Positions 43,188 through 53,765 of a stretch of 64,000 nt of DNA are shown here, one piece after another. The DNA lies in NCBI RefSeq assembly GCF_013408445.1, contig NZ_JACBZL010000001.1, positions 2,356,001 through 2,420,000 on the forward strand, given 5' to 3'. The DNA comes from Corynebacterium tuberculostearicum (GTDB lineage Bacteria; Actinomycetota; Actinomycetes; Mycobacteriales; Mycobacteriaceae). The notes below the pieces were generated by a model. The model was not told where the DNA came from and ran no database searches. It saw nothing but the letters and a program-made list of their open reading frames with translations. How positions within the stretch are numbered: the first letter of the stretch is position 1; the number at the start of each line of letters is the position of its first letter. The position numbers were made by a program, and so were the translations under genes.

Positions 43188-43215
43188 GACCCTGCTGCGT
43201 GTATGCAGCAGGGTC
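43188..43215. terminator. Terminator hairpin of hpf
   Basis: GACCCTGCTGC and GCAGCAGGGTC form a perfect 11-bp stem with 6-nt loop, then GAATTTG; 26 nt past the hpf stop. Confidence 0.7.
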
Positions 43216-43385
43216 GAATTTGTGGTTAGGGGAGGGGTGCCGGCAAGCAGGTTCCGGGGGATATACAGGCTGAACGGAGGCTGTGCGCCTGCCCTATGTG
43301 CTAGGCGGGAGATGCTTTGTGAAAGCGAGTGAGTACAATAGCGACGAGTTAACTTTATTGTCGCGACTAGAAGGACTAACTAACC

Positions 43386-45971
<2,586 letters not shown>

Positions 45972-45993
45972 ACCTCCGCGTACTTCCTCCAAC

Positions 45994-46042
45994 CCCGCCC
46001 CGCCCCCGCTCGTGATAGTGGGAGCGGGGCGGGTTTCTTTTC
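45994..46042 (+). terminator. Rho-independent terminator of secA
   Basis: CCCGCCCCGCCCCC and GGGAGCGGGGCGGG pair with one mismatch, followed by TTTCTTTTC; 22 nt past the secA stop. Confidence 0.88.
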
Positions 46043-46111
46043 AGGAAAAAATGAGTAGAATATAAGAAACCTGTCCATTCTGCTTATTTCCTGTGAGGAG
46101 CTCCACTGACG

Positions 46112-46930
46112 ATGCGCCGCCGCTCTTTGCGTCTCGGTATTACGACGCTCCTGTCCGCCACCTTGCTCGGTGGCGCCACGCCGGCCGTGGCCTATGAGAT
46201 GCAGCGTGATTCTGCCACCTCGTTGCGCATCATTTTGGAGTCGGGCGAAAAAATTGAGCAGGATAACGCAGCCGCGGCCATCCTGGCCATTGCTACCCAG
46301 CGCAAGGAAGCATTGGTGGCCGATGGAATTTTGTCCCAGGATAAGGCGGATGCTGCCTTCGAGTACTACTTTGGCAAGGCCCGGCTCAATACAGCGCGCA
46401 CCGATGGCAATATTTATTCCACGCCGCTGGATTTCCCGTGGGAGCCAGAGGAGCGGACGGAATCCCTAGACGGCAAGCAGTACACCGAAGCGGCAGTACT
46501 GGATTACCTCGACATGCTGGGCGCCAATTATGCCCAAGCGGTGATTCGCGCCGAGCTGGGCGAGTTTACCAAGGACTTGCCGCGAACCTCTACCGGCAAC
46601 GCAACGCCCTCTCGAGGTGCCCAGCTGCCGGACATCGGGGAGACAGGCTCCGCCTTCCCAGATGAGTTTCCGGCCTATGCGGCGGCGCTGCGCGATATTG
46701 TCACCATTACCAAGCAGGTCAATGCGCCCCTGGAGCAGGCCGCCGCGTCGCACCATGCTGTGGGAACCGTGTCCACGGATGCGACGGCGAACGAGCCTTC
46801 CGGTCTATCCGCCTTTGAAGGCGGCCTCCTAGCCACTGGTTTAGCGGCGCTGACCAGCGCGGCCGGATTCGGATGGTCCGCGCTCAACTGGTCCGAAATC
46901 CTTTCTCACCTGGGTCAGTTCTTTTCCTAG
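46112..46930 (+). CDS. Secreted protein of unknown function
   Basis: A 272-residue exported protein with signal peptide MRRRSLRLGITTLLSATLLG..PAVA (about residues 1-27). The mature part is mainly helical, with IIQES-like charged helix, TQRKEALVADGILSQDKADA and AAVLDYLDMLGANYAQAV, a Pro/Ser linker, and a hydrophobic C-terminus (GLLATGLAALTSAAGFGW, then SEILSHLGQFF). The end could be a membrane or mycomembrane anchor. GAGGAG is 11 nt before ATG 46112. No family recognised; downstream of secA, convergent to the next gene. Confidence 0.72.
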   Translation: MRRRSLRLGITTLLSATLLGGATPAVAYEMQRDSATSLRIILESGEKIEQDNAAAAILAIATQRKEALVADGILSQDKADAAFEYYFGKARLNTARTDGNIYSTPLDFPWEPEERTESLDGKQYTEAAVLDYLDMLGANYAQAVIRAELGEFTKDLPRTSTGNATPSRGAQLPDIGETGSAFPDEFPAYAAALRDIVTITKQVNAPLEQAAASHHAVGTVSTDATANEPSGLSAFEGGLLATGLAALTSAAGFGWSALNWSEILSHLGQFFS

Positions 46931-46952
46931 GCGCCAAGCCCAGCCCACTGGG

Positions 46953-47336
46953 CTAGAGCAAGCGGAATGACGTTAAACCGGTGGGGCTCGCCGAGCCAGT
47001 AAATGCATGCTGCTGCTGGCCTATGTAGGCGGAGCCAAAGTACTCGCCATTGGGACGCGCGTGCAGGCTGGTCAATTGCAGTTTGTCCGTGGCGTAGGGG
47101 CTTGTGCGCCGGCGGACCCACGAGCCAATGTGCAAGCGGATGGCATCCGAATAGCGCGCGGAATTGAGATGGGCTAGCGGGCGATAGCCGGCGGCTACCT
47201 CGAGCGCGAAGACTACCCAGCCTTGGATGCGGTGTTGGGCGGCGACTTCCGCGGACGTCGGCAAGCGGCCATAGCGCACGCGGTGGGGCGCAATGAAGAG
47301 TTTGAGGTGCGAGTAGCCGGGGATGGGCTCGTACAT
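46953..47336 (-). CDS. Rv3235-like (DUF6459-type) protein
   Basis: A 127-residue basic soluble protein. The GWVVFALEVAAGYRPLAHLN segment, followed by a strand-rich C-terminus (TSLHARPNGEYFGSAYIGQQ), is the layout of the Rv3235/DUF6459 family found near secA in actinobacteria. ATG 47336 is the first ATG; AGGAG lies 15 nt upstream, so an earlier non-ATG start is possible. Function unknown. Convergent with the secreted protein gene, 22 nt apart. Confidence 0.7.
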   Translation of the reverse strand: MYEPIPGYSHLKLFIAPHRVRYGRLPTSAEVAAQHRIQGWVVFALEVAAGYRPLAHLNSARYSDAIRLHIGSWVRRRTSPYATDKLQLTSLHARPNGEYFGSAYIGQQQHAFTGSASPTGLTSFRLL

Positions 47337-47512
47337 GGTGGGGAAGTAGTGCTCCTGTATAAGGGCAGGAGGCGGACGCGTGATAATTGTCTCATGCCCG
47401 CCCCAACCCCGCCATTTCTGAGGGTTTCCTGAAAGGGGTGGGCGCGAATGCGCGCGCGGTTCGCTATACTCTCGGGGAGTTAAAGAGAATCGTAACCAAA
47501 GGATTTAAGTAC

Positions 47513-47923
47513 ATGCGTGGTCTAATCGTTGACTATGTCGGCGTCCTTGACGGCACCGAAGAAGACAACCGCCGCTGGAAGGCGCTGCTGGCCGCCGCCA
47601 AGGCAAATGGCGCAGCAACCGCCATCCTGTCCAACGACCCAGGCGGACCAGGCGCGGAGCACATCCGCGAGTGGGAGTACCGCGGCAACGTCGACGCAGT
47701 CGTTCTTTCCGGAGAGGTTGGTGCGGAAAAGCCTGAGGCCGCGGCATTCCAAGCGGCCGCGGATGCCCTAGAGCTGCCGCTCAATGACTGCGTCATGATC
47801 GATGATTCCATCCTCAACGTGCGCGCCGCCGTGGAATCCGGCATGGTCGGCTTTTTGTACACCAGCTTTGACCGCGTGTCCGTTGAAATCCAGGCAGTCT
47901 TCGATATTGAAGGTGAGTTTTAG
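47513..47923 (+). CDS. HAD-like protein with altered motif I
   Basis: A 136-residue HAD-superfamily protein lacking a cap domain. Motif I reads LIVDYVGVLDG: the nucleophile Asp is present but the general-acid Asp two residues on is Val. Motif II is ILSND, motif III is EKPEAAAF and motif IV is VMIDDSILNVRAAVESGM. Without the second Asp it may act as a dehalogenase-like or non-phosphatase member, or only bind ligand. ATG 47513 has AAAGGA 9 nt upstream, and a TATACT box lies at about 47464. Its stop overlaps the DUF6912 start. Confidence 0.8.
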   Translation: MRGLIVDYVGVLDGTEEDNRRWKALLAAAKANGAATAILSNDPGGPGAEHIREWEYRGNVDAVVLSGEVGAEKPEAAAFQAAADALELPLNDCVMIDDSILNVRAAVESGMVGFLYTSFDRVSVEIQAVFDIEGEF

Positions 47924-48438
47924 TGGCTAAAGCCCGCGTTTATATCCCCGCGACCTACGCCATGCTGGCGGAGCTGGAGGAAACCGGCTCCCTGACCGCG
48001 CGCTCCGGCTGGGGCTTTATGGTGACCCCTGCACTGCAGGAGTTCTATACCGAGGGCGATGAAGAAGAAATCGCCTACTCAGCTTTCCTCGAGGCCTCTA
48101 TGGCTTCCATGCGCCTTTTGGCCATCGGCGATGAAGAGAAGTTCCCGCACCGCCGCGTGGTCATCTCAGTAGACCTGGATGATTCTGTCCTCACCCCGCG
48201 CTCGGATATGGGCGAGCCGGTGGTAGAGCTCAAGCCGGCGCAGATTAGCAAGGACGACCTAGCGGCCATCCACGTGGATATTGCAGAGTCCGAGGAAACC
48301 ACCGCAAAGGCCATCGAGGCTATCGATACCGCAGACCTTGGCGATGAGGACGCGGAGCTAGCCGTGGGCGATGCCCTGGATAAGTTCATGGCCTTTTATC
48401 ACCCCACCGAGCTGCCGTTCCTCGTAGAACTGCTCTAA
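47923..48438 (+). CDS. DUF6912-type protein
   Basis: A 171-residue acidic cytoplasmic protein (ARVYIPATYAMLAELEETGS, TPALQEFYTEGDEEEIAYSA, LFALxxAMRLL-like helix, HRRVVISVDLDDS). It belongs to the actinobacterial family now called DUF6912, always adjacent to the preceding HAD protein. The GTG start overlaps the HAD stop by one base (TAGTG), which indicates translational coupling. Together they probably act on the same substrate or partner; what this is remains unknown. Confidence 0.8.
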   Translation: MAKARVYIPATYAMLAELEETGSLTARSGWGFMVTPALQEFYTEGDEEEIAYSAFLEASMASMRLLAIGDEEKFPHRRVVISVDLDDSVLTPRSDMGEPVVELKPAQISKDDLAAIHVDIAESEETTAKAIEAIDTADLGDEDAELAVGDALDKFMAFYHPTELPFLVELL

Positions 48439-48468
48439 ATACTTAAGGAAGATACTCAAGGAGACAAC

Positions 48469-48717
48469 ATGACTCAGCGCTTCAAGAACCTCGCTGCGGC
48501 CACCGTTACCGCAGGCGCAGCCCTCAGTGCCGCGCCGGCAGCCCTGGCAGAAACCACCCCAGCTGCGGATGCGGCTGCCGACGTCGTACCCACCACCCCG
48601 TGGCTGGCGCTGCTAGAGACCTCGTCCCAGGGCACCTGGGGCCAGATTCTCGATGTAATCTTCGGCATCGTGGATGGCATTTTGGGTGTTATGGCCGATA
48701 CCGGCTTCCAATTCTAA
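48469..48717 (+). CDS. Small secreted peptide (82 aa)
   Basis: An exported peptide: signal sequence NLAAATVTAGAALSAAPAALA (about residues 7-27), then a short Ala/Asp linker and a C-terminal amphipathic helix (WGQILDVIFGIVDGILGVMA). The mature form of about 54 residues with one helix resembles in size and layout the small alpha-helical porin-like peptides of corynebacteria (PorA/PorH class), but I see no direct sequence match. AAGGAG precedes the ATG. It overlaps the 3' end of the convergent rsgA gene by 4 nt. Confidence 0.7.
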   Translation: MTQRFKNLAAATVTAGAALSAAPAALAETTPAADAAADVVPTTPWLALLETSSQGTWGQILDVIFGIVDGILGVMADTGFQF

Positions 48718-49739
48718 TTTTCCCACTCCACGTTGGTGCGCAGGGCCTCGAGTAGGCCGCGCACCGCATCGCGCCGCCGCGCACTGGCGGTATCAGGGGG
48801 GATAAGCGCAGGGTCATCGAGGCCGCATTCTGGATCCGCAGGCGGGCCCATGTGCGTACAACCGCGGGGGCAGTCCTCGATGGCTGCGGCAAGGTCTTCA
48901 AAGACGCCTAGCACGTCATCGGCATCCACGTGTGCGAGGCCAAAGGAACGGATGCCTGGAGTATCGATAATCCAGCCGCCGGTGAATGCATCCTCGGCGG
49001 GGAGCGGGAGCGCCACCGATTGGGTGGAGGTGTGCCTGCCCTTGCCGACGCCCGATACTTCCCCCGTCTCCCTATCCGCATCCGGTACCAGTCGGTTGAC
49101 CAGGGTGGATTTACCCACGCCGGAATGTCCGATGAGCGCGGTGACGTGGCCGTCGATGTGGTGGCGCACCGCCTCAAGTCCGTCCTCGACGCCGGCTTCC
49201 ACCACCGTGACATCGAGATCGGCGAACTCGGCCGCGAAGGGGGCAGGATCCGTGAGATCGGTTTTGGTCAGGCACAGGATGGGGTGGATATTGCCCACAA
49301 ACGCGGCAATGAGGGCGCGCTCGACAAACCCAGAGCGCGGCGGCGGATCGGCCACGGCGGTGACGATGAGCATCTGGTCCGCATTCGCCACCACGATGCG
49401 CTCATAAGGGTCGGTGTCATCGGCCGTGCGCCGGAGGACCGAGGTGCGCTCTTCCAGCTTCACAATGCGCGCTAGGGTGTCCTTCTTGCCGGAGGTATCG
49501 CCCACCACGCCCACGCGGTCGCCCACCTCGATGGCGGTGCGTCCCAGCTCGCGGGCGCGCATGGCGGTGACCCGCGGGCCGTCGTCTAGTGCTACGCCCC
49601 AGCGCCCGCGGTCCTTGGTGATGACCATGCCGAACTTAGCATTTTTGTGCTTGGGGCGGTCCTTAGTGCGCGGCCGTGAGCCCTTGCCGGGGCGCACGCG
49701 CACGTCGGATTCATCGAAAGAGCCGAAACGCCTAGCCAT
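48714..49739 (-). CDS. rsgA: Ribosome small-subunit-dependent GTPase RsgA
   Basis: Circularly permuted GTPase that checks late 30S assembly. The 341 residues have an N-terminal OB fold ([21 protein letters not shown]), then GTPase motifs in permuted order: G4 LTKTD, G1 [10 protein letters not shown]2 [10 protein letters not shown]3 DTPGIRSFG, and a C-terminal zinc site [21 protein letters not shown] 49739 has AGGAGAG upstream inside the end of aroA, and the two genes overlap by 8 nt, so rsgA is translated with aroA. Confidence 0.93.
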   Translation of the reverse strand: MARRFGSFDESDVRVRPGKGSRPRTKDRPKHKNAKFGMVITKDRGRWGVALDDGPRVTAMRARELGRTAIEVGDRVGVVGDTSGKKDTLARIVKLEERTSVLRRTADDTDPYERIVVANADQMLIVTAVADPPPRSGFVERALIAAFVGNIHPILCLTKTDLTDPAPFAAEFADLDVTVVEAGVEDGLEAVRHHIDGHVTALIGHSGVGKSTLVNRLVPDADRETGEVSGVGKGRHTSTQSVALPLPAEDAFTGGWIIDTPGIRSFGLAHVDADDVLGVFEDLAAAIEDCPRGCTHMGPPADPECGLDDPALIPPDTASARRRDAVRGLLEALRTNVEWEN

Positions 49740-51012
49740 TGCTCTCCTGTTGCTCGGGGTCCACCATTGTCTCCCACATGCGGTCGAAGCCGGGCAGGGT
49801 CTTCGCGGTGGTGGCAATGTCTTCTACCTCTACGCCCGGTACCCGCAGGCCGATAATCGCGCCCGCGGTGGCCATGCGGTGATCCGCGTAGCACGGCCAC
49901 TCTCCGCCGTGGAGAGGGGCGGGGTCGATGTGTAGGCCGTCGGTAAGCTCGGTGACCTTGCCACCGAGGGCGTTGATATTATCCGCCAGCGCCTTCAAAC
50001 GGTCGGTCTCGTGGCCGCGCAGGTGCGCTATGCCGGTAAGGGTAGAGGGAGTGTCTGCTAGGGCGCACAACGCCGCGACGGTAGGGGTGAGCTCGCCAGT
50101 ATCGCCCATGTTGCGCTCGATGCCCTGCAGCGCGCCGTCTTTGGCGCCCTTGGCAGTGACAAAGCCCGGCTCTTGGGTGACCATGACGCCCATATCCACC
50201 AAAATATGGCGAATGGCGTCGCCCGGCTGGGTGGTATTGGCAGGCCAGCGTTTGATGGTCACGCGGCCGCCGGTGACGGCAGCGGCGGCAAGGAAGGGCG
50301 TGGCATTGGATAGATCCGGCTCGATGGTCCACTCTCGGCCTGCGATCGGACCGGGGTGCACGGTCCAGGTATTCTCGCCGGAATCCACGCGTACGCCGGC
50401 TTGGCGTAGCATGCCTACGGTCATCTCCACGTGCGGCATGGAGGGCAGGGGAGCGCCTTTGTGGGTGACGGTAATGCCTCTTTTAAAGCGCGCACCGGCC
50501 AGCAGGAGTCCGGAGACGAACTGCGAGGATCCAGAGGCGTCGATAGTGACCTCGCCGCCTTCCGGCACTCTGTGCGAGCGCACGCTAAAAGGCAGGCTAT
50601 CGCCGTCCACCTCGACGCCGAGCTGGCGCAGTGCATCCAGGGTGGTGGACATGGGGCGGGCGTAGGCCTGCTCGTCGCCGTCGACAAGCACGGCGCCATC
50701 CGCTAGGGCCGCAACCGGCGGGATAAAGCGCATGACCGTGCCGGCCAGGCCGCAGTCCACCGTGGCACCCTTAAGCGGGCCTGGGGTGACGTGGATATCC
50801 TCGCCCTCGTGCTCGAAGCGCACGCCCATAGATTCTAGGGCCTTTTCCATCAGCTGCGAATCGCGTGAGACGAGCGGCGCGCGCAGGGTAGAAGGGCCAT
50901 CGGCCAACGCCGCCAGAATGAAAGCGCGGTTGGTAATAGACTTCGAGCCCGGCACGTGCTGGGCCCACGTAATGGGGCCTGCCGCTTGCGGGGCGGACCA
51001 AGGTTGAGACAT
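49732..51012 (-). CDS. aroA: 3-phosphoshikimate 1-carboxyvinyltransferase (EPSP synthase)
   Basis: Sixth step of the shikimate pathway. The 426-residue enzyme has the two-domain EPSPS fold: [19 protein letters not shown] near the N-terminus, [58 protein letters not shown] and [11 protein letters not shown] / [12 protein letters not shown] at the C-terminal active site. ATG 51012 is chosen because a TATTAT box lies 7 nt upstream, fitting a leaderless transcript. An in-frame ATG at 51021 lies too close to that box. rsgA is coupled downstream. Confidence 0.93.
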   Translation of the reverse strand: MSQPWSAPQAAGPITWAQHVPGSKSITNRAFILAALADGPSTLRAPLVSRDSQLMEKALESMGVRFEHEGEDIHVTPGPLKGATVDCGLAGTVMRFIPPVAALADGAVLVDGDEQAYARPMSTTLDALRQLGVEVDGDSLPFSVRSHRVPEGGEVTIDASGSSQFVSGLLLAGARFKRGITVTHKGAPLPSMPHVEMTVGMLRQAGVRVDSGENTWTVHPGPIAGREWTIEPDLSNATPFLAAAAVTGGRVTIKRWPANTTQPGDAIRHILVDMGVMVTQEPGFVTAKGAKDGALQGIERNMGDTGELTPTVAALCALADTPSTLTGIAHLRGHETDRLKALADNINALGGKVTELTDGLHIDPAPLHGGEWPCYADHRMATAGAIIGLRVPGVEVEDIATTAKTLPGFDRMWETMVDPEQQESNG

Positions 51013-51018
51013 ATCGTC

Positions 51019-51025
51019 CATAATA
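51019..51025. promoter_or_regulatory. Shared divergent promoter core of aroA and the SRAP gene
   Basis: CATAAT (51019-51024, plus) is a -10 box for the SRAP gene and TATTAT (51025-51020, minus) for aroA; they occupy the same base pairs. Each is 7 nt from its ATG, so both transcripts would be leaderless. Confidence 0.6.
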
Positions 51026-51031
51026 GAGGGC

Positions 51032-51679
51032 ATGTGCGGAAGATTCGTTCTTTTTACCGAGTCCCTTCTCGATGAAGTGGGCGCGCTGCCCGGAATTACT
51101 GAGGTCCATGCCCCACAAGGCACCCCAGGCCCGCGCTACAATATTGCGCCCACCCAGCCGGTGGCGATGGTGCGCGTGCGCGAAAGTCTCGCCCAAGTCG
51201 ACCCTGCGCGGTGGGCACTGCTGCCGCACTGGAAGAAGGACTTGGACGGCCCGCCGCTGTTTAACGCCCGGGCGGAAACGGTGGCCACCAAACCCTCCTT
51301 CCGGCATGCCTTTAAAGGGCAGCGCTGCCTTATCCCCATGAACGGCTACTACGAATGGCACCAGGAAGCAGGCGGCAAGCAGCCCTATTTCGTCCGCGCG
51401 GAAGAGGGCCTGTTGTGGGCGGCAGGCCTGTGGGACACCGGCCTAGACCGCCTGTCTGCCACGATTGTCACCACTGCAGCTACGGAAGAAATGGAGTGGC
51501 TGCACCACCGCCTGCCACGCTTCTTGGCGGCCGAAGAAATGCGTACCTGGCTGGAGGGTAGCCCCGAAGAAGCCGCTGAGCTGCTCTTGCCGACGCCCCT
51601 GCGTGGCTTCCACACCCACCCCGCCGACAAGGCTGTGGGCAGCGTATCCAACGATTATCCGGAGCTACTCGGCGAGTAG
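51032..51679 (+). CDS. SRAP-domain protein (HMCES/YedK family)
   Basis: Catches abasic sites in single-stranded DNA by forming a thiazolidine crosslink through its N-terminal cysteine. The 215 residues start MCGRF, with Cys2 exposed after Met removal, and have the family segments [26 protein letters not shown] (catalytic Asn/Glu region), [11 protein letters not shown] and LHHRLPRFL (His near the C-terminal side). The exact N-terminus is essential, which agrees with a leaderless start at ATG 51032. Divergent from aroA; overlaps the convergent ybaK gene by 15 nt. Confidence 0.93.
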   Translation: MCGRFVLFTESLLDEVGALPGITEVHAPQGTPGPRYNIAPTQPVAMVRVRESLAQVDPARWALLPHWKKDLDGPPLFNARAETVATKPSFRHAFKGQRCLIPMNGYYEWHQEAGGKQPYFVRAEEGLLWAAGLWDTGLDRLSATIVTTAATEEMEWLHHRLPRFLAAEEMRTWLEGSPEEAAELLLPTPLRGFHTHPADKAVGSVSNDYPELLGE

Positions 51680-52168
51680 ATCGGCAAAGCTGGCAGAGCA
51701 CAGCTTTGCAAGATCTTCCGCATTGAGCTCGATATCCAGCCCGCGGCGCCCGCCGGAAATAAAGACGGTATCGAAAAGCACGGCGGTTTCCTCAATGACC
51801 GTGGGCAGCGCGTTCTTCTGGCCCAGCGGGGAAATGCCGCCGGGAATATATCCGGATGACTTGGACGCGTCGTGCGGATCCGCCATGGCGGCCTTAGAAA
51901 CGCCGTGGGCGGCCGCGGCTTTCTTGAGGCTCAGGTGGTGGGTGGTAGGGATTACGCACACCGCCAACTTCCGCTTGGGTCCTTTGCCTGCCGTTAAATC
52001 GATGACCAGGGTTTTGAGTACGCGTTCCGGCTCTACCTCGAGGGCCGCCGCGGCGTGATCGCCGAAGTGCTCCTTGCCCGCCTCAAAGGTGTACACATGG
52101 TGGTCTACGCCGGCGTCTTCCACGACTTTGAGCGCTGGGGTGGCTGCATGCGGGGACTTTTTAGACAT
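51665..52168 (-). CDS. ybaK: Cys-tRNA(Pro)/Cys-tRNA(Cys) deacylase YbaK
   Basis: Removes cysteine mischarged onto tRNA-Pro. The 167-residue single-domain protein shows [32 protein letters not shown] (the lysine pair of the active site), [20 protein letters not shown] and [16 protein letters not shown], the ordered family motifs. A TAGAAT box 7 nt upstream of ATG 52168 suggests a leaderless transcript. It is divergent from sigH with only 37 nt between start codons. Confidence 0.92.
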   Translation of the reverse strand: MSKKSPHAATPALKVVEDAGVDHHVYTFEAGKEHFGDHAAAALEVEPERVLKTLVIDLTAGKGPKRKLAVCVIPTTHHLSLKKAAAAHGVSKAAMADPHDASKSSGYIPGGISPLGQKNALPTVIEETAVLFDTVFISGGRRGLDIELNAEDLAKLCSASFADLLAE

Positions 52169-52175
52169 GACTGGG

Positions 52176-52198
52176 ATTCTAACGTTACGCGTTAGGAT
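52176..52198. promoter_or_regulatory. Divergent ybaK-sigH promoter with inverted repeat
   Basis: TAGAAT (52181-52176, minus) and TAGGAT (52193-52198, plus) are -10 boxes 7 nt from the ybaK and sigH start codons. The inverted repeat CTAACG-N5-CGTTAG (about 52180-52196) lies between and across them and may be an operator. Confidence 0.5.
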
Positions 52199-52205
52199 AG
52201 AAATT

Positions 52206-52808
52206 GTGTCTAAAGAAACAATCAGCGAAAAGGAGCTGCAGCGCCGCTTCGAAGCGGAAGCGCTGCCCCTGCTAGACCAGCTCTACGGCGGTGCCCTGCG
52301 CATGACGCGCAACCCGCAAGATGCTGAGGACCTCGTGCAGGAGACCTACCTCAAGGCCTATAAGTCCTTTCGTTCCTTCAAGCAAGGTACAAACCTTAAG
52401 GCTTGGCTGTATCGCATCATGACCAATAACTACATCAACTCCTACCGCAAGGCGAAGCGCCGGCCCACGGAGTCCTCGGCCGATGACCTGAGCGATTTTC
52501 AGCTCTATACCACTGCGGGACACGATTCCACTGGCCTGGAATCCGCCGAGGTAGCTGCGCTTAAGGACATGCCAAACGCCACCATTTCAGAGGCCATGAA
52601 TGACCTGCCCGATGACTACCGGATGGTGGTGTACTACGCGGATGTAGAGGGCTTGGCGTATAAAGAAATTGCAGAAATCATGGATACTCCGCTGGGCACG
52701 GTGATGTCCCGGTTGCACCGGGGAAGAAAATTGCTCCGGAAAGCGTTGAAAGACGTGGCACGAGAACAAGGCATTGGATTAGAACACCCAGACATGGAGG
52801 AGAAGTAA
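52206..52808 (+). CDS. sigH: ECF sigma factor SigH (SigR type)
   Basis: Group-4 sigma factor for heat and thiol-oxidative stress. The 200 residues have region 2 ([56 protein letters not shown]) and region 4 ([41 protein letters not shown]), separated by a longer acidic linker typical of SigH. The GTG start at 52206 has no ribosome binding site and a -10 box 7 nt upstream, so it is leaderless. The stop overlaps the ATG of rshA by one base. Confidence 0.93.
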   Translation: MSKETISEKELQRRFEAEALPLLDQLYGGALRMTRNPQDAEDLVQETYLKAYKSFRSFKQGTNLKAWLYRIMTNNYINSYRKAKRRPTESSADDLSDFQLYTTAGHDSTGLESAEVAALKDMPNATISEAMNDLPDDYRMVVYYADVEGLAYKEIAEIMDTPLGTVMSRLHRGRKLLRKALKDVAREQGIGLEHPDMEEK

Positions 52809-53080
52809 TGGACCGCGCAACGGAACACAACTGTGGTGCGTGTAGCTCCCCAGAGGTACAGGCCCTCCTGTGCGAGCTTCTCGATGAATCGACCACCTAT
52901 GCCCGCGCACTCGCTATCCGCGAGCACATCGCCCAGTGCGATTTCTGTCAGCAGCGCCTCGAGAGCGAGGAGATTATCCGCTCCCTGGTGCGCAACTGCT
53001 GTAACCGCCAGGCCAAGGCGCCGCAGGCACTGCGCCGCCGCATTTCTGTAGAGATCACCCGCATCGACACGGCGTGGTAG
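52808..53080 (+). CDS. rshA: Zinc anti-sigma factor RshA
   Basis: Holds SigH inactive until disulfide stress releases it. The 90 residues contain the ZAS-domain HIAQCDFC (H-x3-C-x2-C) and an additional CGAC near the N-terminus plus LVRNCCNRQ, giving several redox-active thiols. Coupled to sigH by the TAATG overlap, which ensures stoichiometric synthesis. In C. glutamicum the same pair controls thioredoxin and Fe-S assembly genes. Confidence 0.92.
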   Translation: MDRATEHNCGACSSPEVQALLCELLDESTTYARALAIREHIAQCDFCQQRLESEEIIRSLVRNCCNRQAKAPQALRRRISVEITRIDTAW

Positions 53081-53150
53081 GCACTGTTGCTCACCCGCTG
53101 TGGTGGGGTCTGGTCTCATGATCTTCCAACTTTTTGCTTGAGTCCATACT

Positions 53151-53215
53151 GATCGGGCTGAATTGAGGGCGGAAGGGCCGAATTGAGACCCCAATGCGTT
53201 CAATTCGGCCCGATC
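53151..53215. repeat. Long imperfect inverted repeat after rshA
   Basis: GATCGGGCTGAATTGA (53151-53166) and TCAATTCGGCCCGATC (53200-53215) pair over 16 positions with one G-U. A third copy of the inner motif, GGGCCGAATTGA, lies in the loop at 53175-53186. No T-run follows on either strand. It fills part of the 266-nt gap between rshA and bL37; the rest of that gap shows nothing. Confidence 0.55.
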
Positions 53216-53286
53216 ACATTGGACTTAAGGCACGGAGAGGTCAAGCGGGGAGTTAGGAGACGACATCGATTTGCGTCTGACATAGC

Positions 53287-53331
53287 AAAAGCCCGGTTCT
53301 ACGGTCGAGGTGACCGAGAGAACCGGGCTTT
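53287..53331 (-). terminator. Rho-independent terminator of the bL37 gene
   Basis: AAAGCCCGGTTCT and AGAACCGGGCTTT form a 13-bp stem with an inner GGTC/GACC stem, followed on the minus strand by TTTTGC; 15 nt past the bL37 stop. Confidence 0.85.
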
Positions 53332-53346
53332 GAGTAATGCTGTGCG

Positions 53347-53421
53347 TTATGCGCCAGGACGCTTGCCGTGATTAGCGGACTTCTTGCGGCGATCCTTGCG
53401 CTTGCGACCACGCTTGCTCAT
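53347..53421 (-). CDS. Ribosomal protein bL37 (24 aa, AURKAIP1/COX24 type)
   Basis: A 24-codon gene for a very basic peptide beginning MSKRGRKRKDRRKKSAN and ending HGKRPGA. This is the actinobacterial ribosomal protein bL37, seen in mycobacterial 50S structures between 23S rRNA domains II and III. AAGGAG lies 8 nt before ATG 53421 and a strong terminator follows, so it is a stand-alone gene. It is too short for ordinary gene finding and easily missed. The order sigH, rshA, bL37, whiB1 agrees with other corynebacteria. Confidence 0.9.
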   Translation of the reverse strand: MSKRGRKRKDRRKKSANHGKRPGA

Positions 53422-53504
53422 TGCGCACTCCTTCGTTGAGGGTATCTGAACTTTATTCAACTGTAGCGGCTAAGGGCGCCGAAACGAAAATTGGGGGCCG
53501 GTTC

Positions 53505-53765
53505 TTAAGCGGAAACGCGGGCGCGGCCACGGCCGCGGTTACGGCGACGCTTGAGGGCGCGGCGCTCCTCTTCAGACAGGCCGCCCCAGACACCGGCGTC
53601 CAGGCCGGATTCCAGCGCCCACTTCAGGCAGGAAGAGGCAACAGGGCAGCGGTTGCAGACCAGCTTGGCCTTAGCGATTTGGGTAAGTGCAGGACCAGAA
53701 TTGCCTACTGGGAAGAACAGCTCGGGGTCTTCGTCGCGGCAAACAGCTTCGTGGCGCCAATCCAT
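53505..53765 (-). CDS. whiB1: WhiB1-type iron-sulfur regulator (WhcE)
   Basis: An 86-residue WhiB protein; the C. glutamicum gene at this position is whcE. Cluster cysteines are VCRDED near residue 9 and LVCNRCPVASSC (C-x2-C-x5-C); the GVWGG turn and a very basic tail RALKRRRNRGRGRARVSA follow. WhiB1 proteins bind the primary sigma factor and react with NO or oxygen. Its position beside sigH-rshA agrees with a role in oxidative stress. A long upstream region (53766-54263) with several dyads probably carries its regulation. Confidence 0.92.
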   Translation of the reverse strand: MDWRHEAVCRDEDPELFFPVGNSGPALTQIAKAKLVCNRCPVASSCLKWALESGLDAGVWGGLSEEERRALKRRRNRGRGRARVSA

